Assembly: GCF_002102155.1 (NCBI RefSeq)
Contig: NZ_LQOU01000043.1
Location: forward strand, 1 to 64,000
Direction: 5' to 3'
Source of the DNA: Mycobacterium europaeum
Lineage (GTDB): Bacteria > Actinomycetota > Actinomycetes > Mycobacteriales > Mycobacteriaceae
DNA length: 64,000 nt
Made by a program: the position numbers and the translations under genes. How positions within the stretch are numbered: the stretch's first letter is position 1; every line of letters starts with the position of its first letter. Below the pieces are notes generated by a model. That model searched no databases. It saw only the letters and a program-made list of their open reading frames with translations, and was not told where the DNA came from. This document shows positions 44,130 to 51,767 of the stretch, piece by piece.

Positions 44130-45065
44130 ATGAACGACATCGCTTCCGGAACCGTCTTGCTCACCGGGCCGACCGGCGGCCTGGGAAAGGCTGCGACGCT
44201 GGCCATTGCCCGTCGCCCCCCGTCCGATCGTCCCGATCTGCTACTGGTGGGCAGGCCGGGTCAGGCGCTGACCGCGGTGGCCGACGAGGCCAGGTCGGCG
44301 GGCGCGACCGTGCATGAAATCGCCTGTGACCTTGCGCGGCTTTCCGACGTGCGCAGCGCGGGCCGGATGGCCAAGGATCTCCTGCTGTCCGGCGCGGTGC
44401 GCCCGCTGCGCGGATTCGTGGCGAACGCCGGGCTCGGGTTTGCCGACACGCACAACGCGTCAGCCGACGGATACGAGCTGACCTTCGCCGTCAACTACCT
44501 GGCGCATGCGCAGCTCATCGGGGACCTCCTGGGCTCATTCTCCGTGCCGGCCCGGGTGGTGCTCGTCGGCTCGAACACCTATTACCAGAACGTGTTTCGC
44601 CGGTGGCTGCGCGTCCCGCCGGCGCGCTGGCGCGATCCGCTGGAGCTTTCCCGGCCCACCCCCGCGGACACGCCGTCGACATTCGAGCAATCCGGGATCG
44701 CCTATTCCAACTCGAAACTCGCGCTCCTGTATTACGCCCACGAACTGCAACGGCGCGCCCCCGCCGGAGTCAACGTGACGGTATTCGAGCCGGGCTTCAT
44801 GCCGGGCACCGGGCTGAGCAGGGCCCAGGGCCCCGCGATGCAGCGGGTCGGGCGCGTCATCGAGCGAATCCCCGGGGTGTCCGCCCCGCGCCGGTCCGGC
44901 CCCGCGCTGGCATCGATCGTGCTCGACAGTCGGTGGGCGCATCTGCGCGACGGCGCGTTCGTCGTGAAAAATCAAGAGCGCCAGGTGGAACCGTTCGCGC
45001 AGGATCGTCAACGCGAAGCGCGGCTGTGGGAGGCCACCACCGGACTGCTCGACGCCGCCAAGTGA
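44130..45065 (+). CDS. Short-chain dehydrogenase/reductase
   Basis: A 311-residue classical-type SDR. The cofactor motif is TGPTGGLGKAATL (TGxxxGxG), NAG is present in FVANAGLGF, and the catalytic YxxxK is YSNSKLAL with the upstream Ser in LVGSNTYY. The Arg in LVGRPG after the second strand suggests NADP(H). A position-specific insert (about 148-180) and the C-terminal region (about 260-311) resemble the WW-oxidoreductase/protochlorophyllide-reductase-like branch. The substrate is unknown. It is divergent from the XRE regulator and convergent with fadE35 (4 bp between the stops). Confidence 0.88.
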   Translation: MNDIASGTVLLTGPTGGLGKAATLAIARRPPSDRPDLLLVGRPGQALTAVADEARSAGATVHEIACDLARLSDVRSAGRMAKDLLLSGAVRPLRGFVANAGLGFADTHNASADGYELTFAVNYLAHAQLIGDLLGSFSVPARVVLVGSNTYYQNVFRRWLRVPPARWRDPLELSRPTPADTPSTFEQSGIAYSNSKLALLYYAHELQRRAPAGVNVTVFEPGFMPGTGLSRAQGPAMQRVGRVIERIPGVSAPRRSGPALASIVLDSRWAHLRDGAFVVKNQERQVEPFAQDRQREARLWEATTGLLDAAK

Positions 45066-45069
45066 CCGT

Positions 45070-46842
45070 CTATTCCCTCAGCGCGCCGTGGGCCAGTTCG
45101 TCGAAGCGCTCCAGCGCCTCGTCGCGGTCGGCATCGATGCCGCGCAGCGCCCCGCGGTCGGCGAGATACCGCTGCGCGTGGAGCCGGGCGACCAGCGCCT
45201 TGCGCTCCCCGCCGCGGGCGGCGCGTTCCCAGGCGGCCTGCTCGATGAGCAGTGCGCCCGCGTAGACGTCGCCCATGAATTGGGCCAGCGGGAACAGCCG
45301 CGCCTCGGCCAGGTCGCGGTCCAGTTTGGACCAGGCGGTGATCGCCGCGTCCAGGTCCTCGATGCGCCCCGCGACCAGCCGGGTGGTGTCGTCGTCGTCG
45401 GAGACCGAGACCGCGTCGCGCAGCCGCGCCAACAATGCCTCGTGCGCGCGGGCCTGTTCGATGCCGCGCCGCACATCCAGGCACAGGATATTGTCGGGCC
45501 CCTCCCAGATGGTGTTGACCTGGGCGTCGCGCAGCAGCCGGGCCACCGGCCAGGTCTCGATATAGCCGTTGCCGCCGTGGATTTCGATGGCATCGGACGC
45601 CGCGGTGATCCCGATCCGGCACACCTTGAGCTTGGTGACCGGCACCGCGATGCGCTGCCGCATGCCGCGGGGCTGGTGGTGATTGCTGGCGCCGGTGCCG
45701 TCGAAAACCATTGCCTGCGCGGCTTCGACGTCCACGATCAGCTCGGCGAGCTTGCGCCGCATCAGCGGCTTGTCGATGAGCGCGCCGCCGAACGCGTGCC
45801 GCCGCCGGGCATAACACAGCGACTCGACCAGGGCACGGCGCGCGTTGCCGAGCCCGAACAGGGCGATGCCCAGGCGCGCGGCGTTGGTCAGCTCCATCAT
45901 GCGGCCCAGCCCCTTGCCGTCGGACGGGCCCGCCTCCCCGGTCGGTTCGCCGGACAGCAGAAACGCCTCGGCGTCAACGAATTCCACCTCGCCGGACGCC
46001 ACCGAGCGGGTGCCGAGCTTGTCCTTGAGGCGGCGCACCCGCACCCCGTTGCGCGACCCGTCGCGGCGGGTGCGCAGCACCAGGAAGTTGGCGACGCCGC
46101 GCGTGGAGTCGGGCGCTCCCTCCGGTTTGGCCAGCACGACGAACGCCTCGCCGGCGCAGTTGGAGGCAAACCACTTGAAGCCGTTGAGAATCCAGGAGTC
46201 GCCAACGCGTGTCGCCGTGGTCTCCAGCGCGCCCAGGTCCGAACCGCCCGTGCGTTCGGTCAGCAGCTGCGCCGTCTCGCCGGCCCACTCGCCCGAGGCG
46301 AATTTGGCCAGCACGTGGTCTCGCACGTCGGCAGGCGCGTAGGCGGCCACCAGCGACTGGACCATGCCGCCGCCCGTGCCGAGCGCGCAGCCCATCCCGA
46401 TATCGGCCTGGTTGAGCAGATAATTCGACGCGAACAGGCCCAGACCCGAGCTCACCTTGGCGCCCCGCGCGTCGTTGCGCAGGGCCTGCTGGGCGTCCAG
46501 GACCGCGCGCTTGGACTGGGTGAAGGAGGCCGGCATGACGACCTCGCTGACGTCGTGCCCCCAACGGTCGTAGCGCTCCAGCCGGGGCGGGTTGCGGTCG
46601 GTCTCCTCCGCCCATCTCGCGACCGGTCCGCCCATCAGCTCGCCCATGCGCACCAGGTGCGGCTCGACGACCGCAAGCTCGTCGGGCTGCAGGTAGTACG
46701 CCATGGTGAACTGCAGCGTGGGATCGGTGAGGTACCAGTTGAGACCCACGGCCCCGCGGTAGTTCTCGGTCCGGTAGCGCTGCGCCTTCTCCTCGGTGGA
46801 GAAGGGCAGCCGGTCCACCGCCTCAACGGCGTAGTCGCTCAT
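45070..46842 (-). CDS. fadE35: Acyl-CoA dehydrogenase FadE35
   Basis: A 590-residue flavoprotein of the AidB-like branch of acyl-CoA dehydrogenases. The FAD-binding mid domain has GTGGGMVQSL, LLTERTGGSDLGALETTAT and WILNGFKWFASNC. The C-terminal helical domain contains RRHAFGGALIDKPLMRRKLA and the glycine loop EIHGGNGYIETWPVARLLRD, followed by NTIWEGPDNILCLD, all typical. The C-terminal extension (about 440-590) is also AidB-type. The substrate is unknown. It is the last gene of a minus-strand operon, beginning 10 bp after the FHA gene. Confidence 0.92.
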   Translation of the reverse strand: MSDYAVEAVDRLPFSTEEKAQRYRTENYRGAVGLNWYLTDPTLQFTMAYYLQPDELAVVEPHLVRMGELMGGPVARWAEETDRNPPRLERYDRWGHDVSEVVMPASFTQSKRAVLDAQQALRNDARGAKVSSGLGLFASNYLLNQADIGMGCALGTGGGMVQSLVAAYAPADVRDHVLAKFASGEWAGETAQLLTERTGGSDLGALETTATRVGDSWILNGFKWFASNCAGEAFVVLAKPEGAPDSTRGVANFLVLRTRRDGSRNGVRVRRLKDKLGTRSVASGEVEFVDAEAFLLSGEPTGEAGPSDGKGLGRMMELTNAARLGIALFGLGNARRALVESLCYARRRHAFGGALIDKPLMRRKLAELIVDVEAAQAMVFDGTGASNHHQPRGMRQRIAVPVTKLKVCRIGITAASDAIEIHGGNGYIETWPVARLLRDAQVNTIWEGPDNILCLDVRRGIEQARAHEALLARLRDAVSVSDDDDTTRLVAGRIEDLDAAITAWSKLDRDLAEARLFPLAQFMGDVYAGALLIEQAAWERAARGGERKALVARLHAQRYLADRGALRGIDADRDEALERFDELAHGALRE

Positions 46843-46852
46843 GGCAGAGACG

Positions 46853-47302
46853 CTACGCGTTGGCGAGGAAAAGCAGGCGCACCCGGCCGAGCTGGATTTC
46901 GTCGCCGTCGGTCAGCACGGCGGAGTCGACGGCCTCGCGGTTGAGATACGTGTGGTTCATACTGCCCACGTCGACGATGCGGAATTCGCCGCCCTCGCTG
47001 AGGAATTCGGCGTGCCGGCGGCTGACCGTGATGTCGTCGAGGTAGATGTCGCTTTCCGGATGCCGACCCGCTGACATCACGGGTTGGGTCAAGGCGAACC
47101 GCGACCCGGTGTTAGGCCCGCGCGTGACGACGAGCAGCGCGGAGCCCGGACTCAACGGCGGCCTGTTCTCGACCGCCGCCTCCGCGGCGGCAGTTGCCGG
47201 CGCGTCGAATTCGGCGGTGACGGCAGTGCCCATGTCGCCGGTCAGCTCCTCCGAACCCTCCCGCTCGGTCGGCCGGCGCGGCGTCGACTCCTCGTCGCTC
47301 AC
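46853..47302 (-). CDS. FHA-domain protein, GarA paralogue
   Basis: A 149-residue protein with one FHA domain at about residues 60-140 (PGSALLVVTRGPNTGSRFAL, SAGRHPESDIYLDDITVSRR). It resembles GarA (Rv1827), the PknB/PknG-phosphorylated metabolic switch, but lacks the N-terminal ETTS phosphorylation motif, and the phosphopeptide loop reads GSMNHTYLN where FHA domains usually have NG. The Arg and Ser-Arg-x-His residues that bind phosphothreonine are present. The GTG start overlaps the upstream gene by 4 bp, so it is coupled to the small membrane protein and to fadE35. It may bring phospho-signals to one of these; that is inference. Confidence 0.85.
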   Translation of the reverse strand: MSDEESTPRRPTEREGSEELTGDMGTAVTAEFDAPATAAAEAAVENRPPLSPGSALLVVTRGPNTGSRFALTQPVMSAGRHPESDIYLDDITVSRRHAEFLSEGGEFRIVDVGSMNHTYLNREAVDSAVLTDGDEIQLGRVRLLFLANA

Positions 47303-47766
47303 GCGGCGCGAGGCAGGTCCGGATTCGCCGCTGCCGCTTGCGATGTCGGCCGCTGCGGTGCGGGCGCCCAGCCGACGTAGGCCAGGTAGAGGCCGACGAA
47401 GGCGAAGATCACGCACAACGTGATCCACCAGGCCTGCGCGCCGATCATGTCGTTCGCCAGCGAGGCGAAGAACTTGGGAAAGGCCACCAGCAGCACCCCG
47501 CGTAGCACGATCAGCCAGCCGAGCAGGGAAACGATGACGGCCGCGGCGCCGCGCCAGCTCTGGTGCGCCGCAACGATGCTCAGGCCGAACAGCAAGATGA
47601 AGGCGCCCGACACGAAGGTCCACATGGAATTCGCCTCGAACTGCGACAGCAGCGACTGCATGTCGGAGGCGCGCGCCACCGCCGTCACGTCGACGACGAG
47701 GAGGAAGGGACCGAGCACGCGCGAGAAAAAGCGCGTCGCGGTCTGTGACTGGGGTGAATCGTTCAT
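47299..47766 (-). CDS. Small four-helix membrane protein, unknown function
   Basis: A 155-residue protein with four hydrophobic helices (near 18-38, 45-70, 76-100 and 112-135), including TFVSGAFILLFGLSIVAAHQ and WWITLCVIFAFVGLYLAYVG. It ends in an Ala/Pro-rich cytoplasmic tail. It has the general look of small HdeD-like stress membrane proteins, but I do not recognise a precise family. Its stop overlaps the GTG of the FHA gene, so the operon order is membrane protein, FHA protein, FadE35. Confidence 0.75.
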   Translation of the reverse strand: MNDSPQSQTATRFFSRVLGPFLLVVDVTAVARASDMQSLLSQFEANSMWTFVSGAFILLFGLSIVAAHQSWRGAAAVIVSLLGWLIVLRGVLLVAFPKFFASLANDMIGAQAWWITLCVIFAFVGLYLAYVGWAPAPQRPTSQAAAANPDLPRAA

Positions 47767-47889
47767 TGCCGTGCCTCTCATCCGCCGCCGGTCATTCGGC
47801 GATCCCCTTTATCGGAGCACTTGACCGAGGCGGCGAGATAGGGACTTTTGGCACTCCGTCGGCCGACCGAAGTTATGGCGGGGCGGCGG

Positions 47890-48396
47890 TTATACCGGCG
47901 CCACGAACTCGGAGGTGTAAAACTCCGCCGGATTCTGCGAGTTCGCGTTTCGCCGCTCGATAATCACCCACACGCCGGTCGTGCCGGGCCGAATGGTGTC
48001 TTGCACGGTCGCCGTGCCATTGCCCGCCGCGTCGGTGTCCATGCCGGAGAAGGCGGTGCCCGGGTCGCCGGGTCCGCACGTGCTCGCCGCCGGCCGGGGC
48101 ATCTGGATCAGCCCGACGTCGAAGTGGGTGCCGGGCTCGGGTTCGTCGTACAGATGCACCTCGGCGACCGCTCTCGACCCGGAGGTATTGATCAGGGCGG
48201 AACCGGTGCCGAGCATCGGCCGCGGCACCTGGGGCGCGACGCTGACGCGGCTGAAATCGCAGCGCCGCAAGTAGTTGTCCAGGGCTACCGTGGTGCCGCC
48301 CTCGGCCGCCGCCCCGATGATCTCGAACGTGGCCGCCGGGGTGATCACCGTGATGGTCACCGCGGCACATGTTCCCAGCCTTCTCAGCGCGCTCAT
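47890..48396 (-). CDS. Secreted protein of unknown function
   Basis: A 168-residue product with an N-terminal signal-like stretch (LGTCAAVTITVITPAATFEII) after two Arg. No family is recognised. The mature part is predicted beta-rich and carries two cysteines (CDFSRV and CGPGDPG), which could form a disulfide outside the cell. Phrases such as VWVIIERRNANSQNPAEFY suggest an Ig-like or similar beta sandwich; this is a guess. It lies 158 bp downstream of embB on the same strand, in an AT-rich gap that probably holds its own promoter (TAATAC at about 48451-48446 on the minus strand). Confidence 0.7.
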   Translation of the reverse strand: MSALRRLGTCAAVTITVITPAATFEIIGAAAEGGTTVALDNYLRRCDFSRVSVAPQVPRPMLGTGSALINTSGSRAVAEVHLYDEPEPGTHFDVGLIQMPRPAASTCGPGDPGTAFSGMDTDAAGNGTATVQDTIRPGTTGVWVIIERRNANSQNPAEFYTSEFVAPV

Positions 48397-48554
48397 GGGG
48401 TCACCTATTGTTCCTGTGTGAAGTGGATCACAGCGAAATAGGTATTAGCCCGGGTGCGGCGAAATCAAACCTTTTTTCAAACAATTACTCAATCGTCAAT
48501 TTCCGCGCTTTATTTGGCGGCTGACGAATTACGGCCAGACTCCGATAAAGCCCG

Positions 48555-51500
48555 TCAGGGTTTAATGCGGATGGGCCCCGGAGACCACCAGCCGGTGCGG
48601 GTCGCGGTGCCGAGCTCGAGCTGCGCGGGCTGGGCATCGGCGACGGTCTCGAACTTGCGCAGCGAGCCCCAGTCCCGTCCCCAGTCGTGGGACAGGTAGG
48701 TCGACATCACGTGCGCCCGTAGCAGCAGGTCGGTGATGCCCAGCAGGCCGCCGTTCACGCCGTCCTGCCAGGTGTCGGTGTCCTGTTTCTTGGCGTTGTA
48801 GTCCGGGGTGATGCGGAACTTGGGGATTTCGGTGACGCCGTTGACGTGCAGCATGGGCTGCTGGCACGGGAAGGCCAGCCCGACCGCCCAGTCCATCAGC
48901 ACCGGCTGTCGGGAACCCACGTACTCCTGCAACGAGCGCAGTTCCGGCACGCGCGGCGGGGTCAGCGCGATCCAGTCATCCGGCGTCAGGGACAGGTCCT
49001 CGGCGACCACGCGCACCGCGACCGCGTCGGCGGGGATCTGGGAGCGGGGGAACCGAAGGTTGCGCCACACCTTGGGCTGCTGACCGTACAGGTCGTAGGG
49101 CACCAGCCTTCCGGCCGGCAGCACGGAGCCGTCGGGACCGGGCCTGCCGATTTCCAATTCCACGGTCTGCCCGTTGGTGTGGTGATGCAGGATGCTGTTG
49201 CCGGCGATCGTGCCCGCGGCGGTCACCACCACCAGCGGGTGGGCGTCGTCGGGCTTCGGCAGCTGGTACCACGCCGAGGTCAGCTTGCTCTGCTGTTGCG
49301 CGCCGGTGGTGTAGCTGCCGGCCAGCGGAACCTGATCGGGGTTGAGGCCATAGGGCAGCGGCACCGTCGACCCGTTGATGCCCGGCGCCGCCAGTTTGAG
49401 CGGCGCGTCCCAGTCGTAGTCGGTGCCGGGCTGCGGCACCGATGTCTCCTTGACCGACTCGGCCAGGGTGCGGTCCGGCACGCCGTTGGGGGTGAAGCCG
49501 GTGGGGTTGACACCGCCCAGCGGGCCCAGGGGGCCCCAGTTGCCGGGCAGGGCCGCCATGAAGCCCGCGTTGCTGTCAGGCTCGACGAGAATGTCGTCGG
49601 CCAGACCGCATCCCCCGCTGAACTCGCGCAGGTTGTCCCAGGCGTTGGAGTAGGTGGGGTACTGACGGACGATGCCGGCCACCATGGAGGCCACGAACAC
49701 CAACGCCATGAAGCCCGCGGCAATGGGGATGGGCGCCGCCGTCAGCGCTCGCGCCAGTCGGCCCTCGCCATGGCCGGTGTCGGCGAAGTGCAGCCACGCC
49801 GCGTACACCGCGGCGATCACGAACAGCACGAAAAATATTGTGCTGACGGTGATTCCGCCGACCTTCGGCATGCTGCTGTTGAACGGCACACCGTAGCTGG
49901 AGACGTACCACCAACCGTTGGTGGTGGCGAAGCACAACGCCAAGATGAACAGCACCGCCGCCAGGAACGCCATCCGGTTTCGCGACCAGCGCAGCACCTT
50001 CGGCGACACCAGCACCGTCGTCAGCGCCGCCATCGCGGCGCCCACCGCCGCGAACAGCCCGAAGTGGTGCACCCACTTGGTCGGGGTGAACATCAGGAAG
50101 AACATGGTGCCGAAGATGACGCCCATCAGACGCCAGGCCGGTCCGCGGGCGACCCCGGGAACCCGCTTGCGCCGCAACATGATGAACATGGCGGTGAAGA
50201 GGCACAGCGCGGTGATCAGGAAGCCGAAGCGGCGCGAGAGCGAGCCGTCGACGGTGGGCAGGATCAGGTAGTAGTAGCGCAGGTTCTCGGTGTACCAGGC
50301 CTGGCTGGGCCCGATGTCGGTGCGAATCCTGGTGGCCTCCAACACCGTTGCCAGCGTCTGGTCGGCGAACACCACGGTCAGGATCACGGTGCCGGCCGCC
50401 AGTATCGGAGCCACCAGCGGCAGCGTGCCGACCAACCGGTGGCGGCGCACCAGGATGCGCAGGATCGGGCGACCGCCGGCGACCAGCGCGGCGACCGCGA
50501 TCAACCCGGTGGGCTGGACACCGAGCGTGAACGCCGCGGTGATGACCGCCAGCGCGGCGGGCGTCAGCCTGCTGTAACGCATCGAGCGCTCGATCAGCAC
50601 ATAGGTGACCAGAGAACCGAGGGCGATGATCGGCTCGGGGCGCAGGCCGTTGTCGAAGGGCATCCACGCGGTCAGCAGCACCATGCCCGCCGCCCAGTTC
50701 GCGGCCTTGCTACCGGCCACCGCCGGACCCAACCGGGGGAGCACCTCACGCGAGAGCAGCAGCCAGCACAGGATTCCCGCGATCAGGTCGGGTAGCCGCA
50801 TCCACAGGCTCGCGTCGGTGACGTGGGTCATCAGCGCCAGCAGGTTGTAGTACCAGCCGAAGGGGTCCTCGGGGCTGCCGAACCAGCGGAAGTAGTTCGA
50901 CATGTAGCCCGCGTGGTCGGCGACCCGGGCCATGCCCAGGATGTAGCCGTCGTCCGACGAGTTCGCCCCGATCACATGCCAGAGCACGAAGCCAAAGATC
51001 ACCACGACGTCGGCCAGGGTGAACGTGCGCCAGTTCGCGGGTATGAGCCGCCGCATGCGGTGGCCGTCCAATTGGTCGAGGCGCCACAGCGCGACCAGCG
51101 CGACGATGGTGGACACGATCGCCAGCACCATCGCAGCCAGTTTCAGCGTCGTCGGCGTGGTGGAGAACCGGGTGTCGATGGTCGCCGAGAACTTCAGGCC
51201 GGGCGGGGCGGGGCCGCTGAGATCGGTGAACACCCCGACGATCTGCGGCCGCAGGTTCGGGTCCGGGAAACCGCCGCCGATCGGTCGGCCCGCCGAATCC
51301 TTCAGCCCGACGAAGGTGGCGAAGGCGCCGGCCTTCGTCGAGGTGATCTCGATTCTGGAACATCCGGGGGCACCTGCGGCTCCTGCCACCTGATCCCGCG
51401 GCGCGCTGGCGATCACCACGTTGCGGTCGGTGACGTCCACGCGCTTGCCGTTGACGACGACGAACAGCGCGTTGAGCGCGGCGTCCTTGCCCTTCTTGGG

Positions 51501-51767
51501 CGCCGTGCTCAGCACGACGCCGCCTTCCGGCGGCAGGGCTCGCACCGCGGAGCAGGGCACGGTCGCGGTCACGTCGACGGGGGTCAGCGAAATCAGCGGT
51601 GCCGTAACGCTGTTCAGCAGGCCGTTCTGTGGCCAGTTGAGGGTCGCGGTGGTCTGCACGACCGGCAACAGCGGGGTGGCCACCGACAGCACGAACCCGA
51701 TCAGGCCCGCGATGGTCGCCACCCAGCGCGTCGTCCGCACATCCCTGTCGGCCGTCGTCACGCTCAT
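48555..51767 (-). CDS. embB: Arabinosyltransferase EmbB
   Basis: A 1070-residue GT-C arabinosyltransferase (M. tuberculosis: 1098). With EmbA it builds the branched hexa-arabinofuranosyl end of arabinogalactan. The catalytic loop is ANSSDDGYILGMARVADHAG, with the Asp pair; Met279 in ILGMAR corresponds to Met306 of M. tuberculosis, the main ethambutol resistance site, so the wild-type residue is kept. About 15 helices and the C-terminal carbohydrate-binding module (WYQLPKP, LAFPCQQP, WARDW-like) follow. Compared with M. tuberculosis it lacks about 28 residues, mostly near 240-250 and the N-terminus. It overlaps embA by 4 bp. A weak hairpin follows the stop. Confidence 0.97.
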   Translation of the reverse strand: MSVTTADRDVRTTRWVATIAGLIGFVLSVATPLLPVVQTTATLNWPQNGLLNSVTAPLISLTPVDVTATVPCSAVRALPPEGGVVLSTAPKKGKDAALNALFVVVNGKRVDVTDRNVVIASAPRDQVAGAAGAPGCSRIEITSTKAGAFATFVGLKDSAGRPIGGGFPDPNLRPQIVGVFTDLSGPAPPGLKFSATIDTRFSTTPTTLKLAAMVLAIVSTIVALVALWRLDQLDGHRMRRLIPANWRTFTLADVVVIFGFVLWHVIGANSSDDGYILGMARVADHAGYMSNYFRWFGSPEDPFGWYYNLLALMTHVTDASLWMRLPDLIAGILCWLLLSREVLPRLGPAVAGSKAANWAAGMVLLTAWMPFDNGLRPEPIIALGSLVTYVLIERSMRYSRLTPAALAVITAAFTLGVQPTGLIAVAALVAGGRPILRILVRRHRLVGTLPLVAPILAAGTVILTVVFADQTLATVLEATRIRTDIGPSQAWYTENLRYYYLILPTVDGSLSRRFGFLITALCLFTAMFIMLRRKRVPGVARGPAWRLMGVIFGTMFFLMFTPTKWVHHFGLFAAVGAAMAALTTVLVSPKVLRWSRNRMAFLAAVLFILALCFATTNGWWYVSSYGVPFNSSMPKVGGITVSTIFFVLFVIAAVYAAWLHFADTGHGEGRLARALTAAPIPIAAGFMALVFVASMVAGIVRQYPTYSNAWDNLREFSGGCGLADDILVEPDSNAGFMAALPGNWGPLGPLGGVNPTGFTPNGVPDRTLAESVKETSVPQPGTDYDWDAPLKLAAPGINGSTVPLPYGLNPDQVPLAGSYTTGAQQQSKLTSAWYQLPKPDDAHPLVVVTAAGTIAGNSILHHHTNGQTVELEIGRPGPDGSVLPAGRLVPYDLYGQQPKVWRNLRFPRSQIPADAVAVRVVAEDLSLTPDDWIALTPPRVPELRSLQEYVGSRQPVLMDWAVGLAFPCQQPMLHVNGVTEIPKFRITPDYNAKKQDTDTWQDGVNGGLLGITDLLLRAHVMSTYLSHDWGRDWGSLRKFETVADAQPAQLELGTATRTGWWSPGPIRIKP

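Noticed and set aside
45088..46944. Plus-strand open frame opposite fadE35
   Set aside because: No family features; it is explained by the codon bias of fadE35 on the other strand.
48480..48560. Hairpin after embB as a terminator
   Set aside because: The stem near the stop (CCC/GGG with a bulge) is short and imperfect; too weak to list as a feature.
48846..50795. Plus-strand open frame opposite embB
   Set aside because: His/Gln/Arg-rich shadow sequence without motifs; embB is intact on the minus strand.
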